This document shows, one piece after another, positions 1 to 5,081 of a stretch of DNA of 5,081 bases (positions are counted from its first letter, which is position 1; every line of letters begins with the position of its first letter). The notes under the pieces were generated by a model. The model searched no databases, was not told where the DNA came from, and saw only the letters and a list, made by a program, of their open reading frames with translations. A program made the translations under genes and the position numbers. The stretch comes from Limisphaerales bacterium (GTDB lineage Bacteria; Verrucomicrobiota; Verrucomicrobiia; Limisphaerales; UBA11358), in contig DAIDJC010000225.1 in the NCBI GenBank assembly GCA_027451565.1, forward strand, positions 1-5,081, written 5' to 3'.

Positions 1-294
1 CGGGCTGTAACGACGGCGACAGCAAAACTCCAGGGCAAAAGTGCCGTCGCCCGGAGGGTTTTCGCGCCAAAGCCGGTCTGGCGTTGTTGCTCCTCGGTCG
101 CAGACCCGCAGGGGGTGTGCTCCCTCGTCGTGCCTAGCCGGACCGGCTTGGGTACGAAAACAGCATCCTTCCGAATTTTCAGACAGGCTCTGAAGCATTT
201 AAATGAATCTTTTGACAGCATGGCGTATCAAGGGATAATGGGCTTCACCCCTTACATGCGCCGTAGCATGGAAAAACCCGACAAAGAAAATTGA
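1..294 (+). CDS. Doubtful open frame, possible 3' end of a convergent gene of unknown function
   Basis: A plus-strand frame is open from the left edge to TGA at 292-294, giving 97 codons with no stop. It would end 39 bases before the kinase stop, a normal spacing for convergent genes. Its last part reads FRQALKHLNESFDSMAY and later MRRSMEKPDKEN, which could be protein, but the middle part is cysteine-rich and odd, and lies over the inverted repeats at 28-161. I recognise no family. If translated only from an internal ATG, the best is at 220 and gives 24 residues. The opposite strand is also open without stops over about 1-181, so open frames here may merely reflect GC-rich repeat sequence. 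Apart from this frame, 162-333 holds only a weak 6-base hairpin (178-194), a promoter-like pair and the tandem 14-mers described separately. Confidence 0.22.
   Translation, partial: RAVTTATAKLQGKSAVARRVFAPKPVWRCCSSVADPQGVCSLVVPSRTGLGTKTASFRIFRQALKHLNESFDSMAYQGIMGFTPYMRRSMEKPDKEN
24..62. terminator. Hairpin flanked by A and T tracts, possible bidirectional terminator
   Basis: CTCC at 28-31 and GGGC at 33-36 pair with GCCC at 49-52 and GGAG at 53-56, leaving one bulged A and a 12-base loop. AAAA lies at 24-27 and, after two G, TTTT at 59-62. Read on the minus strand, the stem is followed directly by TTTT, so it could end transcripts coming from the kinase gene about 280 bases away. The loop is large and the T tract short, so this is weak; it may simply be part of the neighbouring repeat element. 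Confidence 0.3.
58..161. repeat. Imperfect 21-base inverted repeat, possible dispersed intergenic element
   Basis: The left arm (58-78) is GTTTTCG, five bases, AAGCCGGTC. The right arm (141-161) is GACCGGCTT, five bases, CGAAAAC. The arms pair at 18 of 21 positions, and all mismatches fall in the five central bases. The 62-base interior contains GGTC-GCA-GACC (96-106) and two related 13-mers, TGCTCCTCGGTCG at 88-100 and TGCTCCCTCGTCG at 118-130 (10 of 13 the same). The right arm overlaps a 13-base palindrome, AGCCGG-A-CCGGCT, at 136-148. Such nested structure between genes resembles REP- or MITE-like elements, but no transposase or target duplication is visible, and copy number cannot be judged from one window. 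A structured RNA is an alternative. Confidence 0.5.
212..239 (+). promoter_or_regulatory. Sigma70-like promoter sequence facing the kinase 3' end
   Basis: TTGACA at 212-217 is a perfect -35 box and GATAAT at 234-239 matches five of six bases of the -10 consensus, with a 16-base spacer. A start near 246 would transcribe rightward, antisense to the 3' end of the kinase. No convincing plus-strand gene follows, so function is uncertain. Confidence 0.25.
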
Positions 295-304
295 ACCATC
301 AAAC

Positions 305-341
305 CCCGCCTTACCCGCCAGATTGGGCCCGCCTTATTGGG
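305..341. repeat. Tandem 14-base repeats at the kinase stop codon
   Basis: CCCGCCAGATTGGG (314-327) is followed without a gap by CCCGCCTTATTGGG (328-341), which differs at two positions. A partial third copy, CCCGCCTTA, lies at 305-313. The kinase stop codon (334-336) is inside the last unit, so the repeat covers the end of the coding region and its 3' untranslated part. No clear terminator is formed by it. Confidence 0.6.
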
Positions 342-2556
342 CAGGATCGAAAAGACCTTGGGCTTCCTGCATGAGAACCCTGGCAAAAAGCCAGTCGAAC
401 CAAAAGCCATTGATGGCGCCACCACGATCCATTCCCGCAGTGAATTTGGCCTCTATGGCAGACCGACCCAGCCTATACTCCGAATCGGCCACGGAAAAAT
501 CATGCATTTTCCAACTGGCCATTGCCAGAATGACATGGGCCGTGGCGGCACGGGGCGCATTGAACTCGGGGTAAGCCAGGCAACGGTGGCACCATGTGGA
601 TGCCTCCTGGTAATTGCCCTGGCGGTAATCCATCAAAGCCAGCGAGATGCACTGCCAGGAAGCTCGGAAATCACCATCCTGCGAATTGGTGATGGCTGAT
701 TTAAACTGTTGGAGAGTGACATCAGCGAGTGGTTTGAGGGCTTGAAACAGACTTGCATCCGCAGGCATCAGAAGGCTGATTTTGACAATACGGTCCGTGG
801 CAGGGGATGAAGGATCGCCCAACCGCTTGACAGCCTCCAATCGGAACTGGTTATATCGGGTGTAATCACCCATTTCCGCCAGGACAGCCCCGCATTCGAG
901 GCAATCAAGAGTTTCCACGTCCCAGCCATCCAATTGATCCACGGTTAAAAGCTGGCAAAAGCAATCCGCAGCCGGCGCCCATCGGCCAGCACAGGCATGC
1001 CATTCCCCGAGAGACCTCAGGACGGCAGCCCCCTCCAAGGAGGGCTGGATAAAGGATACCGAATTAAGCAACTCGTTTGCTTCCTGATATTTTTCCCGGC
1101 TTACAAGAAGGGTCATCTTGGTAATGGTCTCTCTCAATTCCGCCTGCCGCCTCAAGTCAAACTCTCTTTGTTCAGCGGCCACGGCGCGTTCTTTGGCCTG
1201 CCGTTCCTTAAGGAAAAGGAATGTGGAGGTTCCCAATCCCGCAAACAGAGCAATCATCACGGCTGTGCCTGCGGCAAAGACCACCTTGTTGCGACGAACC
1301 AGTTTTTGAAAACGATAGAGACGGCTGGGCGGCCTGGCAGTAATGGGCTCGTTGTTGAGGTAATGCCTGACATCAAGGGCCAAGCCATTGACCATTTCGT
1401 AACGACGACGGCGGTCCTTCTCAAGAGCCTTCATGACGATCCAGTCCAGGTCGCCGCTCAAAAGGCTCACTAATTTGGGTAATTCCACCTGCCGCTGCCG
1501 GGTGACGGTGCGCTGTTCTTCCCCTTGCAGGGTGGTGACCATGGCCGATGGACGAGGAGGATCCTTTTCACGCAAAGTTCGCCGCATTTCATCCAAACCT
1601 CCCTGGACAAGTTTTTGAGGATCAAATGGTGTTTTGCCGGTGAGCAATTCATAGAGCAAAACTCCAAGACTGTAAATATCGCTGCGGGTGTCCACATCCA
1701 AACCACTCATCTCGGCCTGTTCGGGACTCATGTAAGCCGGCGTGCCTATCATTTGCTCATAAGCCGTGAAGAGGGTGTGGTCGGTCAGTCGCAGCTCCGT
1801 GGCCTTGGCAATGCCGAAATCAATGACTTTTGGCACACCGACGCCATCGTAGAGGGTGACGAGTATATTTGAAGGTTTGATATCCCTGTGAATGATGCCT
1901 TTCTGATGGGCGTGCTGGATGGCCTGGCAAATTTGAATGAATAAATCTAGGCGCTGGCGGGTATCGAGACTGTTTTGATTGCAGTAATCGGTGATTTTGA
2001 TGCCGCGAACAAGCTCCATGACAAAAAATGGGCGGCCAGTGTCAGTTGCCCCTGCATCAAGGACCTTGGCTATGTTTATGTGATCCATCAGAGCCAGGGC
2101 TTGTCTTTCCGCCTCAAAGCGGGCTATGACACTTTTGGTGTCCATTCCCAACTTGATTATTTTCAAGGCTACAAACCTTCGGATGGGCATTTCCTGCTCG
2201 GCCATGTAAACGATGCCGCATCCACCTTCACCCAGGCGTTGAAGGAGTTTGTAGGCACCAATCCTCCGGCCGATTTCCTCATCCACGCCGGGTTTGGAGA
2301 GGAGCACGGCCTTCGCCTCTGGATCGTCGTCGGTCAATTGCTGGACCACTTGGCTGTTGACTTTGGCACCGGTTTGGAAAAATCGGTCGGCGACCTCGCC
2401 GCTTCCCAGCAGCGATTCCAACCGGGCCCGCAGGGCAGGGTCACCCGCGCAGACCTGATCCAAAAAGGCCTGGCGGGCGGGGCCTGAAGGCAAAAGACGC
2501 GCCGCCTCATACCATTTTTCTTCCTCGTGCAATCGAGTCATTTCAGTTGAGCCCAT
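334..2556 (-). CDS. Transmembrane Ser/Thr protein kinase with C-terminal TPR-like region
   Basis: Numbering from ATG 2556, this is a 740-residue protein. Residues 6-50 form the short helical N-terminus usual in this family (ARQAFLDQVCAGDPALRARL). The Hanks-type kinase domain spans about 100-310: glycine loop GEGGCGIVY 109-117, VALK Lys132, helix-C Glu150, catalytic HRDIKPSN 223-230 (Asp225, Lys227, Asn230), DFG 246-248, GTPAYMSPEQ 271-280, and Asp293 in SDIYSLG. All catalytic residues are present and it is an RD kinase, so it should be active. DLDWIVMKALEKDRRRR follows near 369-385. One hydrophobic helix lies at about 425-449, then a charged, coiled-coil-like stretch and TPR-like helical repeats at about 483-733. 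The kinase should be cytoplasmic and the TPR part on the far side of the membrane, probably for sensing. The sigma gene lies 63 bases upstream. TTG 2562 and ATG 2541 are alternative starts; none has a Shine-Dalgarno sequence. Confidence 0.95.
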   Translation of the reverse strand: MGSTEMTRLHEEEKWYEAARLLPSGPARQAFLDQVCAGDPALRARLESLLGSGEVADRFFQTGAKVNSQVVQQLTDDDPEAKAVLLSKPGVDEEIGRRIGAYKLLQRLGEGGCGIVYMAEQEMPIRRFVALKIIKLGMDTKSVIARFEAERQALALMDHINIAKVLDAGATDTGRPFFVMELVRGIKITDYCNQNSLDTRQRLDLFIQICQAIQHAHQKGIIHRDIKPSNILVTLYDGVGVPKVIDFGIAKATELRLTDHTLFTAYEQMIGTPAYMSPEQAEMSGLDVDTRSDIYSLGVLLYELLTGKTPFDPQKLVQGGLDEMRRTLREKDPPRPSAMVTTLQGEEQRTVTRQRQVELPKLVSLLSGDLDWIVMKALEKDRRRRYEMVNGLALDVRHYLNNEPITARPPSRLYRFQKLVRRNKVVFAAGTAVMIALFAGLGTSTFLFLKERQAKERAVAAEQREFDLRRQAELRETITKMTLLVSREKYQEANELLNSVSFIQPSLEGAAVLRSLGEWHACAGRWAPAADCFCQLLTVDQLDGWDVETLDCLECGAVLAEMGDYTRYNQFRLEAVKRLGDPSSPATDRIVKISLLMPADASLFQALKPLADVTLQQFKSAITNSQDGDFRASWQCISLALMDYRQGNYQEASTWCHRCLAYPEFNAPRAATAHVILAMASWKMHDFSVADSEYRLGRSAIEAKFTAGMDRGGAINGFWFDWLFARVLMQEAQGLFDPAQ

Positions 2557-2579
2557 TTGCAATGCGACAAGCAGGGACT

Positions 2580-2597
2580 AAAACCGCCAAAAGGCGG
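2580..2597 (-). terminator. Terminator-like hairpin between sigma factor and kinase genes
   Basis: On the minus strand CCGCC-TTTT-GGCGG is followed directly by TTTT, and two G-T pairs could extend the stem. It begins 22 bases after the sigma-factor stop and ends 23 bases before the kinase ATG. The stem is short, so it may be a partial terminator or attenuator that lowers kinase expression relative to the sigma factor, or a processing or stability element. Confidence 0.4.
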
Positions 2598-2619
2598 CCA
2601 AAGAATTGGCGCATCCGGT

Positions 2620-3198
2620 TCAGGATTGACGGCGCATTTCCTCAAAAAGCCAGGCCTTGGCAAAGGCCCACTGCCTTTCGACCGTTCGCTCCGCAACCCC
2701 AAGATGCTCTGCGACCTGTTGGTTGGTCAGGCCGCCAAAAAACTTCATGACCACTATTTTACCCTTTTCTGGATCCACAGCTCGCAGACGCGCCAAAGCT
2801 TCATCCATCAAAAGGAGGGTGTCGTCAGTCAAAGCCTCGGGAATATCCATCTCTGCAAGATTGGCACGAATGAGATGGCCTCCATGTTTGAGACGGGATT
2901 TCTTCCGGGCATTTTCGATAAGAACACGCCGCATGGCCTCTGCCGCCGCAGCGAAAAAATGAGCCCTGTTGGCCCATTTTTGGTCCCGCCCCCCCGTGAG
3001 CCGCACCCAAGCCTCATGCACCAATGCGGTGGCCTGCAAAGTCTGACCGGCGGATTCCTGGGCCATGCGCGCCGCAGCCAGATGCCGCAACTCCTCATAA
3101 ACCAAGGGCAGCAATTCTTCCGCAGCTTGATGAGGATCCTTGCTCCCATCCTTTAAAAGACGGGTAAGTTCACCCGATTCACTGGAATGCATTTCCAT
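2620..3198 (-). CDS. ECF-type RNA polymerase sigma factor (Sigma70_ECF / TIGR02999-like)
   Basis: This 192-residue sigma factor has region 2 at about 25-100 (LLPLVYEELRHLAAARM at 29-45, then LQATALVHEAWVRL at 54-67, and FFAAAAEAMRRVLIENARKK at 81-100) and a region 4 helix-turn-helix at about 157-185 (LTNQQVAEHLGVAERTVERQW). These are hallmarks of the planctomycete/verrucomicrobial ECF family, which directs RNA polymerase to specific promoters. The frame is open up to 3291, but the extra 31 residues do not resemble the family, while MEMHSSESGELTRLLKDG does. I therefore place the start at ATG 3198; ATG 3192 is equally possible. No Shine-Dalgarno sequence is seen. A Ser/Thr kinase follows in the same direction and no anti-sigma gene is present, which fits control by phosphorylation. 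Region 2.2 has Gln55-Ala-Thr57-Ala58 where many ECF sigmas have Asp-Ala-Glu-Asp. The target promoters are unknown. Confidence 0.95.
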   Translation of the reverse strand: MEMHSSESGELTRLLKDGSKDPHQAAEELLPLVYEELRHLAAARMAQESAGQTLQATALVHEAWVRLTGGRDQKWANRAHFFAAAAEAMRRVLIENARKKSRLKHGGHLIRANLAEMDIPEALTDDTLLLMDEALARLRAVDPEKGKIVVMKFFGGLTNQQVAEHLGVAERTVERQWAFAKAWLFEEMRRQS

Positions 3199-3210
3199 TT
3201 TAGATAAATC

Positions 3211-3227
3211 TGACGTTGAACCCGTCA
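3211..3227. promoter_or_regulatory. Short inverted repeat upstream of the sigma-factor start
   Basis: TGACG (3211-3215) and CGTCA (3223-3227) are perfect inverted copies separated by seven bases, only 12 bases before ATG 3198 in the 195-base gap between the SWIM and sigma genes. Its place suggests an operator or a translation-affecting hairpin. Five-base arms can arise by chance. No convincing promoter was found in the rest of the gap. Confidence 0.2.
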
Positions 3228-3393
3228 ATGGATTTTGTTGGGCGGCAAAAACCACCCACGCATCCATCAAGGCACAGGGCTTTCGTTGCATCTTACGGGA
3301 CCGGCGCCATATTGGCCAGCCTGTCTTGGAAGACGCCGAAATGACCGGTTGAGTAGCACAGATGGCAAATGCCTCTGCTTGCCTTGCGAAATT

Positions 3394-4443
3394 TCAAGCC
3401 ATGGATGACTTGGAACCTGGTTTGTTATTTTTCTGAACCTTTCTGCGTGCAACTGCTGCCTTATGCATCAGGGCGCGCCTTAAATTCTTGCCGCTGGCCG
3501 AGACTGCCTTTTGGATGGGACTGACTGGACGCCGCATTTTCTTTTTCTCCACCCTGACTCCCGCTCTGGAAACAACCTTCTTCCCATCTGCCAGTCTTTT
3601 CATTTGCCCGGTCTTCTGCCGCAGAGTCCCCGCTGGGCGCGGCTGTGGTGGCGGGAGTGGCGGGGGTTTTCCCGCCACAAGCGGATTGGGGGCAGGCTGC
3701 GGCTGGCCCGCGCCACCGGCTATAGATGCCAATTCAATGCCAAAGACATCAGAAATTTCCGCTTCGCTCATGGCCGCGGTATCTGCAGACTTTTCCGATT
3801 GACGCACGGCCTCAGCAGCGGATGCCTGGCTGATAAGATCAGCGGGATCCACGCCGCGAAGTTTGAAAAGGAGTTCCGGGCTTTGATCCAGCCGCGCGCC
3901 AATCCCGTACAATGTCGCTGCGACATGCTTGCACAAATCGGCCCAATCCGGACAAGAGCAATCCATGTCAATTTCCCCGGGTGTGGGGAACAGCCCGAGT
4001 TTGGGGCGGGTCACGATTTGCATGACCGAAGAGGAGAGCCTGCCTTGAAGCAACTCGATGAGGGAATCAATTTTCCCGGCACACTCGGTTTGGATGGATT
4101 TCCAAAGATCCGGCTTGAGTGGCTTGATCTTGATTTCGATCTGGTAAAGCGTTGATCCGGAGACCCGGGCGGCAATTTTCCCCGGCCCAATTTGCAGATC
4201 AACCACGGATCCATTGCGCACATAGCTCCTGCCCCTCGGCAAGCGGTTGGCATAGTCGCTGTAGGCTTCCAAATTATCGCACCAAGCCTTACCCCAGAAA
4301 GTATGGGCGATTTTGCGTCCATCCAGTTGAACAGGAGACGCAGTGTGGCCGGTGGTTTTGGCGAGCTTTTGCATTTCACGCGCGGCTTGAGCCCGACGCG
4401 CAGCCACCGGAACATAAGGTCTCCAATTAAAGCCCCAGCTCAT
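3394..4443 (-). CDS. SWIM zinc-finger protein with basic C-terminal tail
   Basis: This 349-residue protein has the SWIM signature CxCx6CxH: Cys162, Cys164, Cys171 and His173 within DCSCPDWADLCKH. SWIM domains bind one zinc and are thought to mediate DNA or protein contact. The N-terminal half holds sequence usual in the bacterial family paired with SNF2 ATPases: WGFNWRPYVPVAARRA near the start, FWGKAWCDNLEAYSDYANRL at 49-68, and a following stretch rich in RGRSYVRNGSVVDLQIGPG. Residues 248-270 are proline-rich (12 prolines), and 271-349 form a Lys/Arg-rich, probably disordered tail with only two acidic residues. There is no signal peptide or membrane helix, so it should be cytoplasmic. The ATG start fits the family N-terminus although no Shine-Dalgarno sequence precedes it. 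It follows the SNF2 gene by 38 bases in the same direction and likely works with it. The family is clear; the biochemical role is inferred. Confidence 0.93.
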   Translation of the reverse strand: MSWGFNWRPYVPVAARRAQAAREMQKLAKTTGHTASPVQLDGRKIAHTFWGKAWCDNLEAYSDYANRLPRGRSYVRNGSVVDLQIGPGKIAARVSGSTLYQIEIKIKPLKPDLWKSIQTECAGKIDSLIELLQGRLSSSVMQIVTRPKLGLFPTPGEIDMDCSCPDWADLCKHVAATLYGIGARLDQSPELLFKLRGVDPADLISQASAAEAVRQSEKSADTAAMSEAEISDVFGIELASIAGGAGQPQPAPNPLVAGKPPPLPPPQPRPAGTLRQKTGQMKRLADGKKVVSRAGVRVEKKKMRRPVSPIQKAVSASGKNLRRALMHKAAVARRKVQKNNKPGSKSSMA

Positions 4444-4458
4444 GGTATTTTGAAATTA

Positions 4459-4486
4459 TTGACATTTGAATTTTCAACATTCTAAT
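4459..4486 (+). promoter_or_regulatory. Sigma70-like promoter sequence in the SNF2-SWIM gap, facing right
   Basis: TTGACA at 4459-4464 and TCTAAT at 4481-4486 (five of six -10 bases) are 16 bases apart in the AT-rich gap between the SNF2 and SWIM genes. It would transcribe antisense into the SNF2 3' end. AT-rich spacers produce such matches by chance, and no plus-strand gene follows. Confidence 0.22.
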
Positions 4487-5081
4487 CTGAACTCATAGCC
4501 CTTATATCCAACGCCACGAATCGAAGCAATTCGGAATTGCTCATTTCCGTCATCAATTTTTCCGCGCCTTCTCCCAGAATATCCCCTGCCATGGCGCGCT
4601 TGGCGGCGATCACCTCGTTGATGCGCTCCTCAAGGGTGCCCCGGCAAATGAATTTATGGACCATGACATTTTGTTTTTGGCCGATGCGAAAGGCGCGGTC
4701 GGTGGCTTGGTTTTCCACGGCAGGATTCCACCAACGATCAAAGTGGACCACATGCGATGCGGCAGTAAGATTGAGGCCGGTGCCGCCCGCCTTGAGGGAA
4801 AGTACAAAAAAAGGCGGTCCTCCCTCGCGTTGGAAGGCATCCACCAATTGTTTTCGCTTGCCCACCGGCGTGCCACCATGAAGGACCAACCCGGGCTGAC
4901 CAAAGACCGCTTCCAAGTGCCTGGATAAAGGGTCGGTGATTTCACGGTATTGGGTGAATACCAGGACTTTTTCCTGTTTGGCTGCGATGCCTTCGCATAA
5001 TTCGGCCAGCCGATGGAATTTTCCGCTGTCGGCCGAATCATAGGCCCCGTCACCAAGCCATTGGGAGGGATGATTGCAAAT
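4482..5081 (-). CDS. SNF2/SWI2-family DNA-dependent ATPase (helicase superfamily 2), C-terminal part
   Basis: The gene enters from the right edge, so only the last 199 residues are present. Numbering from the first visible codon, residues 1-5 read ICNHP, the typical SNF2 sequence just before the second RecA-like lobe. The lobe itself is complete: KVLVFTQYRE at 38-47 (motif IV region), LHGGTPVGKR at 67-76, LSLKAGGTGLNLT at 94-106 (motif V) and QATDRAFRIGQ at 125-135 (motif VI, with arginine fingers). HFDRWWNPAVE at 113-123 is also characteristic. The missing upstream part should carry Walker A and DEAH motifs. SNF2 proteins use ATP to translocate on double-stranded DNA and remodel bound proteins; they rarely unwind strands. 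The next gene, 38 bases downstream, encodes a SWIM protein, a common neighbour of bacterial SNF2 ATPases, so the two are probably co-transcribed. The stop is TAG. The family is certain; the cellular role is not. Confidence 0.95.
   Translation of the reverse strand: MCNHPSQWLGDGAYDSADSGKFHRLAELCEGIAAKQEKVLVFTQYREITDPLSRHLEAVFGQPGLVLHGGTPVGKRKQLVDAFQREGGPPFFVLSLKAGGTGLNLTAASHVVHFDRWWNPAVENQATDRAFRIGQKQNVMVHKFICRGTLEERINEVIAAKRAMAGDILGEGAEKLMTEMSNSELLRFVALDIRAMSSD

Noticed and set aside
1..181. Minus-strand open frame across the repeat segment
   Set aside because: There is no ATG start, it lies over inverted repeats, and the opposite strand is also open, so it probably reflects GC-rich composition.
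178..194. TTCAGA-CAGGC-TCTGAA hairpin as a kinase terminator
   Set aside because: The stem is short and AT-rich and no proper T tract follows on either strand.
1975..2487. 170-codon plus-strand open frame
   Set aside because: It is antisense to the kinase catalytic domain, which carries all kinase motifs in order.
2557..3156. 199-codon plus-strand open frame
   Set aside because: It lies antisense to the sigma factor, whose minus-strand frame has clear sigma regions 2 and 4; the plus frame resembles no family.
3196..3229. TTGACG followed by TATCTA as a minus-strand promoter for the sigma gene
   Set aside because: The -10 match is poor and transcription would begin at or inside the start codon.
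3199..3291. Longer start for the sigma factor at 3291
   Set aside because: The added 31 residues do not look like the family N-terminus, and ATG 3198 or 3192 gives the usual length.
3511..4155. 214-codon plus-strand open frame
   Set aside because: It is antisense to the SWIM gene; no recognisable domain and no ribosome site.
4482..4916. Separate 144-residue SNF2 fragment starting at TTG 4916
   Set aside because: The frame continues upstream without a stop to 5081 with SNF2 sequence, so this is the middle of a longer gene and not a short one.
4610..5056. 148-codon minus-strand frame overlapping the SNF2 gene
   Set aside because: It is in another frame of the same strand; the frame reading ICNHP through RAFRIGQ is the real one and is open to the window edge.

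Overview
The window looks like chromosomal DNA from a free-living bacterium, most likely a verrucomicrobium of the Pedosphaera/Limisphaerales type. This is an inference. It rests on the kinase, whose catalytic domain, 'LDWIVMKALEKDR' segment, 'RPPSRLYRFQKLVRRNK' linker, single membrane helix and TPR-like tail match a layout common in that group, and on the sigma factor, which is of the kind expanded in Planctomycetes and Verrucomicrobia. GC content is moderate by eye.

Four confident genes lie on the minus strand, so they read from right to left. First (4482-5081) is the C-terminal end of a SNF2-family ATPase that runs off the right edge. After 38 bases comes a SWIM zinc-finger protein (3394-4443) with a proline-rich linker and a very basic tail. 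The two form a SNF2/SWIM pair that probably acts on DNA or nucleoprotein. After a 195-base gap comes an ECF-type sigma factor (2620-3198), and 63 bases further a transmembrane Ser/Thr kinase with a TPR-like tail (334-2556).

The sigma factor and kinase look like one signalling unit. The kinase would sense something through its membrane-anchored C-terminal half and may control the sigma factor by phosphorylation. No anti-sigma gene is visible. In the sigma factor, the acidic patch usual in region 2.2 of ECF sigmas reads Gln-Ala-Thr-Ala, which puts a threonine where a phosphate could restore negative charge. A small terminator-like hairpin lies between the two genes.

The left end (1-333) has no confident gene. 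It holds several inverted repeats, including an imperfect 21-base pair of arms at 58-161 that resembles a dispersed intergenic element; near-perfect tandem 14-mers that overlap the kinase stop codon; and a plus-strand frame open from the left edge to 294 that could be either the 3' end of a convergent gene or chance. None of the three complete genes has a recognisable Shine-Dalgarno sequence at its likely start. No RNA gene, CRISPR array, transposase or phage gene was seen. I found no clearly new system. The most interesting element is the sigma/kinase pair with its likely phospho-acceptor threonine.
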